Shown here piece by piece: positions 39,217 through 52,500 of a stretch of DNA of 64,000 nt. Origin of the DNA: Liolophura sinensis (taxonomy: Eukaryota > Mollusca > Polyplacophora > Chitonida > Chitonidae); assembly GCF_032854445.1 (NCBI RefSeq), contig NC_088303.1, positions 30,545,265 to 30,609,264 on the forward strand. Reading direction: 5' to 3'. The first letter of the stretch is position 1; the number at the start of each line of letters is the position of its first letter. The notes beneath the pieces are model-generated. The model did not search any database. It worked only from the letters and a program-made list of their open reading frames with translations, and was not told where the DNA came from. The position numbers and the translations under genes are program-made.

Positions 39217-39422
39217 TTACACTTGTGTCATCGACTTTCCTTTCAATCTCTGGTCCAAATCATACAGCTCCCCTAAGAAGCCTTTGTTAATGTCCATTGG
39301 TCTGTTTTCTTGTAACAGTTTAATAGCTGCAACAAGTCTCATTGATTGCTTCAACATGAGATAAGCCAAAACCAGACTCGTGGAACGGCTCATTCCCAGC
39401 ATGCAATGCACAAACACTTGCC
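39217..39422 (-). CDS. DUSP exon 3 (P-loop)
   Basis: The acceptor is GTCTTTTCAG. The exon restores GGQVFVHCMLGMSRS in frame and ends KSMTQV and TGA. Confidence 0.93.
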
Positions 39423-40397
39423 CTGAAAAGACAAACAGAAGTCAAAGTGAATAAAAGCCACTCACTGTTTAGTCTTTCTTAATATAATGAATAATAATGA
39501 TAATAAAAGAAATACAAATGATATTTCAGAATTAAAACCCTTTTGTGTACCAGAAAATAGAATTAAATTACCGATAAATAATTAATTACAGTCTGAGCAG
39601 CGAGCACAGATGCCACGTGACAATTACCACAGCATAAATCACAGAGGTTATTGGTACTGTAAACCTTTAATATCCTGATCTATATTGGCATGTCGAGTAG
39701 GCCAACTACTTGCCTCCATCTTTCAAAGCAGATTCAATGAAGTCAGCAGCCTCTGAAAAGTGTGGTGTAAGTTTGAAGTCTGGCTTATCAAATGCGTCTA
39801 TGCCGTGAAACTTGATGCCACACTCCTCAAAGAAAACGTCATTTGTATTTATCTGGTCGAGTCCAGTGCCCATGGCAGCATTCAGGACGTGTGTTACCCC
39901 TAGCTGCTTGAGGGCATCTCTGTCAGTTGATATGGTCCTGAAACAGACCAGGTACCTGGTTAGCTTTGTTTGAAAATTACAGACACATTCAGCATCTCGA
40001 ACTATATTTTCATATGTGAGGCCAAGAGAATGAATTAACAATGGTCGATATCATGTTTCAAGCAGATCGAGCTCTGCCTAGTTCAGTAAAACTAAACGTT
40101 GAAGTCTATTTTCAACAATTTCTGACATAAGGCAGTTAAATATTTTGTTGACCTACCATGTAGGCCTACCTAGGCATATTTACTATAGGCCTAAGCCATC
40201 CTTAGACCCGATTATAGAGACCAAATGTTTTATATATGTTTTTCAAAAAAATAAATCAGATACCTATCACCGATAATTACGCCAGGAAGAACTTCATTGT
40301 AGTCATCTAATGGTATGTCGCCTTCAATTCTTCGCGCCCAATGACCTTCGATTAGATCATCAATTTCATCCAACGCTCGCTCTTTCGTGTTGTCCAT
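39217..40397 (-). CDS. DUSP3-like dual-specificity phosphatase
   Basis: Three exons (40397-40264, 39937-39714, 39422-39217) give 187 residues; human DUSP3 has 185. Exon 1 covers an N-terminal helix region and the start of the fold (LPGVIIGDR). Exon 2 has LKQLGVTHVLNAAMG and the GIDAFDKPDF loop with the likely general acid Asp95. Exon 3 has the P-loop VHCMLGMSRST (Cys126, Arg132; the HCx5RS signature) and the conserved LVLAYLM and NKGFLGELYDLDQRL segments. DUSPs of this group are small, typically cytosolic or nuclear phosphatases without a CDC25-like MAPK-docking domain. Intron 2 has a GC donor. The gene starts 79 bp from the oppositely oriented WD40 gene. A minus-strand AATAAA lies at 39086-39091. 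DUSP13/26/29 are close alternatives. Confidence 0.93.
39714..39937 (-). CDS. DUSP exon 2
   Basis: The acceptor is TCTGTTTCAG. It ends GATGGAG before GCAAGT, a GC donor that otherwise matches the consensus perfectly. Reading past it reaches a stop after one codon. Confidence 0.92.
40264..40397 (-). CDS. DUSP exon 1
   Basis: Starts MDNTKERALDEIDDLIEGHW. It ends with two bases of a split Arg codon before the donor GTATCT. Confidence 0.92.
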
Positions 40398-40476
40398 GTT
40401 TACCTCTTCACGCGCCACAACAGCACGCTGTGACAACTTGACTCTCGCCAAACAACACCATCCGGGTATTTGGAAG
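40398..40476. promoter_or_regulatory. 79-bp bidirectional promoter region, TISU-like start
   Basis: Only 79 bp separate the start codons of the DUSP gene (minus) and the WD40 gene (plus), so both transcripts must begin here or within each other's 5' ends. No TATA box is seen. The plus-strand start reads GGAAGATGGCTGCC, one mismatch from the TISU element (SAASATGGCGGC). In other animals TISU serves both YY1-driven transcription and initiation on very short 5' UTRs. Confidence 0.6.
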
Positions 40477-40593
40477 ATGGCTGCCGCCACTGACGAAGTT
40501 GCATTGGAAATTCGAAAATTACGGAAAAAATTGCGCCAGATCGAAAATTTAGAACGCTCCAACAGAAACTTGTCGGAAGAGGAAGAAGCAAAA
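40477..40593 (+). CDS. WD40 gene exon 1
   Basis: Thirty-nine codons from MAAATDEVALEIRKLRKKL; donor GTTTGT. It carries the first helix of the N-terminal motif. Confidence 0.9.
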
Positions 40594-43500
40594 GTTTGTG
40601 GTTATCTTTTTAAATTGACATGCATCGAGAAATGAAAAAGTAATGGTTTTGTTTCCACACCTGAACTACTACAACAACAACAAGAAGATCGGAATACGTG
40701 TAAACTCATTGTGACACATCGTGTATTTCTGTATACCTTGAAAGTATTTCATTGATTGATGTCCATGCTGTTTCTGTGTTGTGGACATATATATGTAGTC
40801 TACACTGAAGGGCTCTGATAGTATGCGTAATTATAGCGGTAAAATAGCCTATGCTGACGAAACGTGTAGCGGAGGTCCCATCACGATTGCTGGGTATTTT
40901 CTGTCCACATGTGGAACCTCCGTGGTGTTCCCTGTGTGACATTTTGTCATTCCCCTCCAGCTGAGGGGATCGCACTTATATTGGACCACAGTTGCCTCCA
41001 GTTTTGCTTAAATCGGCTTAAGACCGAAAAGACAGTAAACATTGAACTGACAGACATGTTTCCCTTCTCAATGCTTTGCTAAGAAATCTCCACAATGGAG
41101 ACTTTTCACTAAGCTGACAGCTGTTCTTCATGGATAAAATCACCTGCTGTGCACCACAGACGGAAAATCATTCTGCAAAAGTTAGAGATGGCGAACATGC
41201 CAGCTAAAGTTTTTGCTAGGTTGTGGACTAGAAATTCTCAATATGGTCGTAACTGGAGCCGATTGTGGCCCCAAAAAAGTGGGATCCCCATGTCCAGAGA
41301 TTACTATGGATGTTCCAATTACTTATCAAAACACTCAGCATTTTTGGAAGGAACCTCTGTTAGACATTGTATCGTTAGCTTGCAGTGTCTAATTCATTAT
41401 ACTTTGACTTATTGTAGAGGACTTATCACAGCCACAGCCTTACACAGATATATGTAGCCCAACACCCTTTCTGCAGCGGAGTTTATACGATCTTAAAGCA
41501 CTTGAAAAGTTAAAATACTGGTAGAGACAAATAAAAATGTTACATTCATGAATCTGGAAAATTTTGGAGAAAGTTTTAAGAAACTCAAGAATTTTCCTCT
41601 CCCTCACCTGAGGTCATCACACCTGTTATATGGACTGTAACCTCTGGCGCAGAGGTCTGATTTCAGTCCTTCTGCGATCATCTTTACCGGAAACGTCATC
41701 CCAGTACCTGCCTGGCTAGTAAGGCAGAAATTCTAGCCTTTTGTGGCTAGCTGTATTGCTATCTGTTTTAAAGGATTCATTACATTAATGATTTTTATTC
41801 CTGTTGACTGGTGTATCAGGGCGTGTTTGGTAATGTGAGATCAAAGTTCATGGGCCCCATCAGAGGTTATCAATCTGTATAATGGGTTTGATGAACTCTC
41901 GGTCACTCGTTCAGAAAAGATGATATAAGTGTTATTATGGGATGGAACAGTCAGAAAACAACGCGGCTGTGACATGATAAATCCCTGAACTACTTGCTGA
42001 CATTTTGACGGATTCTGTCCACATTGTGGATATTTCAGACAAACTGTTGGTGGAGTGAGGCTCACAGGACACCAGGAAGTATAGATGATTGTAAAACTAA
42101 CGGACAAATGCTTTGTTCCTAAAATTTCAGAATTCTTCAAATGATAAGTTGCAGTGGTAGTGGAATTCAAAAGATACATTTCAATATCTTGCCCATTGTC
42201 ACCTACCCTATTTCTTCTAAAATTTGGGATACTAGGCCTGTGTCATTTTAGCCAATATTTATGTCACTTTAGCAGGAATATTCAGTTTCTTTCTTCTCAC
42301 ATGGTTAGACCAGCCAATGAACAACATAATCATGTCTTTACTTTTTCAAATGGCTGGTAAAGAAATTTAATATTGTATTTTCAATGCTACAAATATCTTT
42401 CCCAAATTTTAGAAGAATTAGGGTACATGTAAAGTACATGTGGAGCATTCGTATTTCTGAGATGAATGCTCTAAACATGAAATATATTTCATTGCAGGTG
42501 GCTAAGAAGACTGACATACGTGAGAGGTTGCTGGGATTTCTGGCAGAACGAGCTGAAGAAGCCCCAGATTATCAAGGGGATACAACATTAGAATCCGAGC
42601 CACACTCCAGTTTTACATATACACCTGCCAATCTCAGCCCAGTGAGAGATTATGGCGACACAAGTTTTACTGGACAGACTAATGAAGAGGAAGTCCAGAT
42701 GCCCAGCAGTGATGAAATAGTGAAAGCTAGTCCCACAACATCTGCAGCAAAGCGCAAAGTTTTAAGCAGGTACGGCCTAGTTCACAGTAGCAGTGGGTTT
42801 CTGTAGCCCTGCATAAATTTACATAGCGAAGAAAGTTGTTGTGTTTTTGATTTTTCATTTGAACAGCTTCCTTGTTCATGTAAAATTGCAAGGAAATAGC
42901 AAATGAAGAACTGATTTGTATATTGTGTAAAGATTACATTTGAGCACTTGTTAAAACATAAATGTATTGTGTGAAATAAAGAAAACTTGCAGTTGAAGCA
43001 TTGCATTGTATTTGTCTTTGGTTTGAAATAAAGTTACTTTATTTTAGTGAAACTGTTGAGGCAAAACGAGAGGAACCCAACATTTTACCCGAAAGCAAGA
43101 AGGCAAAGACAGACACAAAAAGTGAGTTATTGGGTATTTATTTTTTCTTTTCCTTTTCCCATCACACTTCATAGGAAAGTGTCAAGGGAAGTAACTTTTC
43201 TGCTTTCGACATTTGCGGTACAGTACTTAGTTGTCTCCCCTCGATTGACACGTCACAAGTAAACCATTTATTTGAAGTTTGCATTAAAGAATGCATGAAA
43301 TTATTTTCGTTTTCAAAATTCAAATTCAAATTCAAACCAGCGGAATGATGTGTTGGATAAATGTTGAACTCTTGGAATGGTTCTAATGGTTTTTATAGTT
43401 GATGGTTTATCTGTTGTTGGTAGGTTTCACTTAATCATTGATACAGAGAACATACATTATTTTAATATCTTTCTTTAGAAAGGCCTGTCACCCCCTTTGA

Positions 43501-46500
43501 TGCTGAGAGGAAGTGCTGGCGTCTTGCTGAGTTCCAGGTGGACTTGCTGGAAGGTCACAGTGACCTTGTAACATCAGTGGATACAGATGGAAACACTGTT
43601 GTATCATCAAGGTCAGGATCAAAGTTGAGGTCAATGCCACTTGTTTGATAATGCTTGAATGTGAGAAGGGGTTATTAATATCTCAACATCTTTGCTTATT
43701 TGTGTTTACAGTACTTCTGATATGTAGCTGTCACATACTTCAAAGGAAGTAATTGCTGTTGAAAATATTTATTTTGTTTATTTGATTGGTGTTTTATGCC
43801 GTACTCAAGAGTATTTCATTTATGTGATGGCAGTCAGCATTATGGTGGGAGGAAACCGGGCATAGCCCTGGGGAAACCCACTACCATCCGCAGGTTGCTG
43901 ACAAACCTTCCCATGTACTGTTGAAAATAAAAATGATTTAAGTGATGCTTTGCACAAATATAACTTGTTCATGCATGTGTACAGATTTTCTTCAAACCTG
44001 AATATAGGTATAATGAACTTAAGATAATGTTCATCACATACATAAGCCCGATCGGGGTGACTCCCTGGCCAAGGTAGTTTATAATAGTGTTCCAGGATTA
44101 TAATATGAACCTGTCACCAATGCGGTTGCTGTGAGTTCAAGTCCAGCTCAAGCTGGCATTCTTTCTGGCGGCATATGGGAAGCTCTGTCAGCAGATGGTC
44201 GTGTGTTTCCCTAAGGATGTGCCCAGTTTCCTCCGACCATAATGCTGGCCGCCGACGTGTAAGTGAAATATTTTGGAGTACAGCATAAAACATGAATCAA
44301 GTAAAAAAGTAAGCTTAGTTGGCATTTAGTGGGCCTTAAGAGTTCACACAGATTTAGGTGAGACAGGGTGGGGGCTGTCACAAATTACCCCTGCTAAAAG
44401 ACGTGATTTAACGGTAGGTGTCGATGGTGCCATGGAGTCAGGAGACATACATGTATATTCAATCAAGCAACTCAGTCAAGCAAAATCATGCCTTTAACCT
44501 ACATTAAATTGCAGGAGCCCCTGCCTTGTCTTGCGAAAATCTGCCTGAACTTGTAAGACCCCTGAAACACCAACTGAGTATATTAATAAAAATTTGGTGG
44601 GAATTTCAGCAGATTGTTACTGTTAAATTTGCAGGAATTTTACCACACTTAAAATTTTCAAAATACATGTAAATTTTAAACATTTCAGAATACCTGTAAA
44701 TTTTAAAAATTTCAAAATACCTGTAAATTTTAAAAATTTCAAAATACCTGTAAATTTTTGATGAATCAGAAATTTTGAACTCTGTGTTGAGGAATAATTG
44801 TACATGTAGATGCTATGCTCGTTTTCTGAGGACGAGATAGAAAGGAGATTTTGGAAATTAGATGACACATTCTGCAGTGTCACTTCATTATGGTTTGCAT
44901 CTACTTACATATGTTACTACATCTAGCCGAGATACAACGGTGAAGGTATGGGATGTGAAGAGTGGCCAGGAGAAGAGAAATCTTGGGGGTCATACAAATA
45001 CAGTGACCAGTGTCCAGCTGTTGTCCACTCAACACTCACAGGAATTAAGTGAGTTGCCTTCCTTGAATACTTGATCATATGTATACAACCTACATTAGAG
45101 GATGTATAAGCTTGAATGTTATTTTTGTATTTTTCCCCTTTTCTCTCTTTTTGAGTGTCTTGCGTGTGGTTGTTTCTGCTCAGTCTTTGTAACAGCCAGA
45201 CCTTTAGGAGTTACAGATAGTGCAAGGTACATACTGGAAGGTTATTTCTTCCACTGGTAAAATTGTTGATACAATAAGCCTGCTTTATCATTTATGGTTT
45301 AAGTAGCTTGCAGATGCACGGCAGGGGTATTCCTGGTTCAGGTGGTGGCCTCAAGAGTGGTTGTGCCGGTGAATGTGACCCCTGGCGATCAAATATTTAC
45401 AAAATTACAATAGGATTGTTGTACAACTAAATTCATGCTCAATTCTGAAACAAATGGAAATAAATCCAAGCACCACTGAGGCTGATCTAGACATTTGACT
45501 GCCGCTAAATTTTATGCTTCAGTTTTGTGGTGGTGGCATCAAAGAGAGTAGTGCTGACATAGTTATTGCAGATGTCAGGGGAAGCACCTTGGCTTGAACA
45601 CGGCGTTTCAATAATTTACTATATTTTATGAAAGAAAACTGAAAAATATGATCTTTTGTATGTAAGAAAGACAAAGGAGCAAAATTTTATGTTGTTCGAT
45701 TCTCATAAAATTAGAGACAGAGAATTATATCATAAGATTTAATTAATTTTAAGCATTGTCTGGCGAGATGCTCTCTTCCCATTCCCATCAATCCTAATGA
45801 ATTTTTCAGTGGCTGATATTTTTTATTTAGAAATGGTAAAATGAACAATTAAAAATGTATTTGTATAATTTGAACAGCGTGTCTTAGTAGGCCTAGGGTC
45901 TACTGGGGAGATGAATGTGTTTTGGGCTAAGACACTATGCTACTGTTTGACACGGTCATTCAATATTACATAGCTTGTAATTCAACTAATTTTACCTCTT
46001 TGGTGGCCCACAAATGATACAGACCTGTCCCATAACAGTGTGAAATGGCCCCTTTGCTATAACTAACTAAATCAGTGTAAACGATCACAAAATGATGTCT
46101 TATGCAGCTTTTTTGTGTTATCATATGTCACTTCATGGAGTGAATCGGTAAAGGCTATGTCACGGCTTAGACTGCACAATCTGATAGCAACATGTTTGAA
46201 TAGATACAACTCTCAAGATGTCTTCCTTGATTCACACCAGCCATTTGTGCTGTATTGTCAGTTTCTTTCACATGTTATTTGATGACGTCTCATTAAAATA
46301 ATAAAATGTGATAGTCTGCTTCGGGAGCGGTAGATCCAGGGTCAATTCTGGGTTGAGTCACCTGACCTTAAAAGAGGGAGTTGTAACTTCCTCGCTTGGT
46401 GTTCAGCATTCAGGGGATAGTGCTGGTTGACCCGTATCAGTATAATGGCTTGGGCAGGACAGCTTATTTGCCTTTGGTAAGGGCGTCTCAGTGAAGCAAC

Positions 46501-49500
46501 ACTAGATGAAAGAGCGATGGAAATCCCTCCTGCAACAAGGAGGCACATTACACGCACTCAAAGGAATCCTTTATCGTCATATGACTGAAAAATTGTTATG
46601 AAGTTAAACCCCAAGCACTCACTTACTCACCCACTAAAACATGATAGTTTTTAGAAAGCTTTAGTATCCTGCTTTGGATTGAAATATGTTTTTAGCCAGA
46701 TATTTTAAGAATATACATTGTTTAATAATAAACTGATGTTGAGCAAACTATCTTTTGTTTGATCCGAATTTGACAGGTGAAGTATTAGAAGATGTCCTAC
46801 CTGAAGACCAGTTGGTTATCAGCGGAAGTCTGGATTGCTCTTTGAGAATCTGGTCTGTCAGGACAGGTATCACCCTTAGAGTGTTATTAAGTGCCATATT
46901 TTATTTATTTACTTTTATTCATTTATTTAAAAAAAATTCCAATGCAGGTTGAGGCTGGTTCGAAATTTGTCTCTTCATTTTCAGGGAAATGTTTATAAGT
47001 CTGTTTGACATTATTGATACTTACCTTGGGATAAAGGTGGTTCAGGTATTTTGAAAAAAGATTAAAAGATGTAGCCATGTTATCAGTTTTAACTAGTCAG
47101 TAAGTTATTTCTGTAAGCCAACTTTGCAGCTGTATCCACAAACATCATGTGAACCTTTTTTAACCTTGTAGCAATGTATTCATGACGTAAGGTGATGCTA
47201 CATCATGTATCTGGTTACACTGTTTAACATGTTGTATCCCATGGTCTCAGAAGAATTCAGAATGAGAAGTTGATTTACAATCTTAACGGCCCTTATGCAC
47301 CAAGAGAGATGAAGTTTTGGGTTAACTCGGGATATACTAAGCTCTACTTATGTTGCAATGAGAACAATCTTAGTCTTTTCTGTACCAACCATTTGAAGTT
47401 CGAATTAAATTATCTTGATATCTTTTTAACTGAACCTTAACGTATTACTTAACAGCGATCAGATTATTCCGTTGCTGACTCATGTAATTTAGCTTAGGGA
47501 TGACTTTGTCGTATATACATGGCTGATCTTGTGGTGTGGAATGGCGCATTTTTCACGTCGCTGCATTCCTTGTATAGCATCAGAATATCTGTGTACAATA
47601 TTATGGGTTTTAAAGGGAAGAGCAACAAAAATTTCTCTGAAGTGGCAAATAATTGCTAATGGATTTGATTGAAAATCATAAATCTGTGATTGAAGAAGAA
47701 CAGCATGATGGTGAAGCCATGGTGCAAAAAAGCGCTCCTGGGCACTTATAACCGTGGTGTTGGCAAATACGATGTGTCCCAGTTAAAAACCCAGTGGAAA
47801 AATGCCAAAGCAAATGCGAAGAAAGAAATTAAAAATCAAAGAACACATAAGACACCACACAGGAGGAGATACAATGAGTAGTGGAGAGGCATATTTCCAT
47901 ACATAACTAATTTCTGCTAACACCGCTTGATAAACCGTTTGATTATGATGTCAGTTAGGACGGAAATGGGTCTTCTAGGCTTGAAACACAAAAGCAAGAC
48001 CATGGACTAAATTCTGACCAGCAGGAAGTTAGTTGCACATGTAAATAAGGCTTTTTTCGCCGTTCATTAAAAGACCATAATATATATCCTTTCTCCAATC
48101 AATTCAAATCCAGCTCATGTCGATTTGTCTTTGACCTGATATACACATGACAGAAAACAACTTTATGTTTACCTGGCTTTTTTCGGGCTCTGCCACATTT
48201 TGACAATTTTTCAAAGATACTGGGGAAATAATGACCATAGTCAAATAGAAATGAAGAATGTGATATTGTTGTCGAGTGATATACAAATCCGTACGTAATA
48301 CTACGTAACAGTCAAAACTGTTCTGATAATTCACAATCCATATATATTTCATGCACAATAATGTTTCAGCGTAAGATACCTGAATGAAAAAATGTTGTTC
48401 AGCAATTAAAATTAAAATATGCCTCAAAACAACTCCACCTAAAAGTGGAAATATTGCGTACACAGATAAAGGCCGTGTCTTCTAGACCTGTGTCTGAGAC
48501 AAACTGAGATATCGTTTGTGGATGTCAAAGTGTGAAAAGATTTGAACAATCTGAAAACACACGTTCAAGTGGTTCTATCCTACATAGTGCATCGCGAGAG
48601 TAGAGAAGATCCACCCTTCCTTATCAAAAACAAACAGCCAAATGCTCATGTCAAAATTAAACCTACCTGAGGGGAAGTTTAAATATTCATGCTCTAATGC
48701 TCATGTTTCTAACTTAAAGTAATCGAGGTTTGGGCATCACTGATTACTTTTTTATCTCCACTTAAGGCAAAGTTAATCCAAGTGACTGCTTAAACCATAT
48801 TGGTGCCTACGGGCCAACAAGCACATCCGAAAAAAAAAAAATGGCTATGGCCATTTCGATATTTCCTGCTCCCCTTCCTGTATACAAATAATACAGCTGA
48901 GGTTATATTGTTGGTTGTCTCTTGTTTTAGCTTTGACATTAACATATTGTCTAAAAGTGAGCCTCCGTGGCTCAGTTGGTTAGCGCGCTAGCGCAGCGTA
49001 ACGACCCCAGGAGTCCCTCACCAATGCGGTCACTGTGAGTTCACAGCTCATGCTGGCTTCCTCTCCAGCCATACGTGGGAAGGTCTGTCAGCAACTTGCG
49101 GATGGCCGTGGGTTTCCCCCAGGCTCTGCCCGGTTTCCACCCACCATAATGCTGGCCGCCGTCGTATAAGTACGGCGTAAAACACCAATCAAATAAGTAA
49201 ATAAATAAATATTGTCTAAAAGCAAACAGGTATAGAGATGTCAAGATACAGTACACCTTTTCTATATGACCATAAATTTCCTCCGTGACTAACTTGCCCA
49301 TTTTTCCTGATTTTGAGGTTCTATTGAGTTTAGAAAGGTGTTTTGAGGTTTGCTTGTAACACGGGGTGATATTCTACTGGAAAATTGTAAATTTCAGCAC
49401 CAGAAATAATATTTTTGTGATAGTTATTTGCCTCTAAAACTGCATTTTGTGGATGGAATGTTAAGTCATTGAAGGTATGTAGAACTGGGTATAAATTCTG

Positions 49501-52500
49501 TGAAATTCACACTAATTCTATGAAGTAACTAATTTCATAGCCTTTGTGGGCGAAAATTTAGGTCATTTCCGATAATTATAACTTGTCTATTTCACAGGTT
49601 TTTCAAGTATCCATTGACACATGTGCTTGAGACTTCAGCAGCAGTTTGTTATTGTTTTGGCAGGAAAGACTATACGGCGCATCTATACCTTTGACCCCAT
49701 TACCAAGTTACAGTATGTTCCAGAACTAAGGCTGATATTCACTGGCTCAGGTTTGTTACAATTTTAACATGTAACATGGATTTCACAAAAAATATCACAT
49801 GAAATGAAAAGAAGATGTAATAATGGTGATAATCGGCTTTTCATTGGTTTACATGCATTATGCTTCTTGATTTTGGGAAGATACATGTAATGAGGTTGAC
49901 TTTAATAGAAAAAAAACGTTTAGCAAAGCCTGAAAGTTGTCCTTTCTAGCTCAAATTTATCTGAACCTGCGGATGGTCGTGGGTTTCCCTTGAATTCTGG
50001 CTAGATTCTTCCCACAATGATGCTGGCCGTCGTCGTATAAATGAAAAAATGTTTGGTTATAGCGTACTACCCCGAACAAAAGCTGCAAACAAAAGCCCTG
50101 TCGGATGTGGGGATGAGTCACGTGTGTTAGAGTATTGTCTGATGGTTTTGTTTGCAGGGATTTCCTCCATTATATTTTTGTCCGTTAATTGTTATTCCAG
50201 TGAGATTCATGTCATCTGGTTTTATTTTTGTCATCCGACATACATATATATGTTGAAAATTTCTGTTATCTGACATATATATGTTGCAAATTTTAAGAAA
50301 CATGCAGTTAAAAGGATAATTTGTATAATTTGAAATAGATAACATGTTGGCTGCCTGTACATCATGTGTGCGTAAATATCAAGGCTGTACATAAAACATG
50401 GTGCTGTGACCAAGAAATAGTGCTTCGTTCGTTAAATTTGTTTTAACACTTTTGAGTGTGAATTATCATCAGCCCTTATGCGGGAATGTGTTTTTCACTG
50501 CTTTTGAGGCTTTGATGACACTGAGCGGTCAACATTTGTGTTATAATTTGTGTCTAAAATAATCATGTGGCTATCTGTACATCACAGAACATGTGAGAAA
50601 GTTTGTCAATAACTTATCAGGTCAGTGGATTTCCTCAGTCACTCCAGTTTTCCTTACACTTAGAAAACTGTCCTTGCATTCTAGTAAGTGAAAAATCCTT
50701 GAGTATTGCATAAAACGACAGTCGAATAAATAAATAATTAATTGTACAATCAGCCAATTTATCCGTATTTTCAGATGGTGGGAAAATATCAATGTGGGAT
50801 ATGGGATCAGGGGAAGCTACTCATTCTGTGCGTGCCCACCAGGAGGCTATAACAGGTCTAAAGGTCAGTATGACAATAACGACACCAGAATTTACAATTC
50901 TGGTGTCACGAGGTAGTTGGCCATCATAGGTCAAAAGGCTTTTCTGTTGTTCTGCATTTGGACTACACTGCTGATAAAACGCTGAAATGGTTTGGTGTAC
51001 ATGTACATTTAAGTCAAAGGTGACTTTACCTCAATTTTGATGTAACTGGTTCCTTCTCAATTTTAAAACTTGATAAAATATAACTGGGTGAAACACAATT
51101 TTTTATGGATGAATTTTCGTCCCTCTTTGTTAATTTCTGTGCCAGTAAATACTTCAGGTATGAGTGTGTCTCAGAGTCTTTTAGACACCATATTCTGATG
51201 AAAATAGCGTGGGAAAGATAGGGAAAATAGAAGAAAATTTGGAAATGAGATGGCCTGATGTCAAAGCAGACCACTTGTTTGCTACCAATACGGTGTGCAC
51301 AAGCATTTGTCACATGTGGTAAGGTTGGTCAGTGACTTGCCAGTGGTGGGTGGTTTATGACAGGTACTCTGGTTTCCTCCATCCTGGAGCCTGACCAGCA
51401 GAGTGAGGAAATACCTTTATAAGTTAGTAGCAATATGGCCTTGAACAACAACCAGATATATAAATAAATGTGGTCTAACTTTGATACAGGATCTTTAATT
51501 AAGTTCTTGAAAAATTAGGCCATACCAAGTTATATTGTTGTTTTTACGGGCAGAATAAAGTCTTTATTCAATGTCGGACGAGGGTATAGATTTAAAAACG
51601 TGAAAATCTTCTAATTTGTTGAAAATGTGGACTATCTTGGTAACTTTCCTGTTGAAGACATGTTCAGACTTTCATTATTAGAAAGAATAGAAAAACAGGA
51701 AAATCATAAAAACATGGAGATGTGATAAAATTTGGCTCGCAACACCTGTAAAACACAAAATAAATTTGGTGTCACCTTAAATCAGGTTTAAAAAGCAGCT
51801 TGACACATGAATGTGCTTTACATATTTAGCTCTGGATATAATTGGAATTACATGTAGCTTATTTCTTAATGATTTGTAAGTTGAGTGGATGTGTCAACAA
51901 TACGTCTTTTCAGTTCTGCACTAGCTACCTTTACACAGCCTCTGAAGATGGTGTGGTCAAAGTTCACGAGGTCAGGGAGCAGTCATTATCGTGTGTGTTT
52001 GTTTCTGAAAATGTCCACAAGGCAGATGGCAGTCATTTGTCTCTACGGACTATTCGTGACATTGAAGTCCGAGACAACAAAGTCTTTTACGGAGATGATC
52101 GAGAAAATTTGAAAGTATTGGATTGGAAAACAGGTTGGTGTTGTGAAATGCACTAAAAAAAGATACATGAGTAACTTTAATTCTTCATCCTTTTTGCATC
52201 TTTGCCAAGATATTTATTCAAGCATATTCTGAAAGAATTAGTCTGTGTTGAATGATAAAATTATGCTTTTTTGTGTAGCCCAGAACCTGGCTAATCCAAC
52301 AGATGAGGCCTTGTCTCCAAAATCAAAATATTAAAAAATTGGAAAACATGGAGGAATTAGGACATAATATTTTATTTATTTATTTGATTGGTGTTTTATG
52401 CCATACTCAAGAATATTTCACTTATACGACAGCTGCCAGCATTATGGTAGGAGGAAACCGGGCAGAGCCGGGGAGAAACACACGACCATCCGCAGATTGC

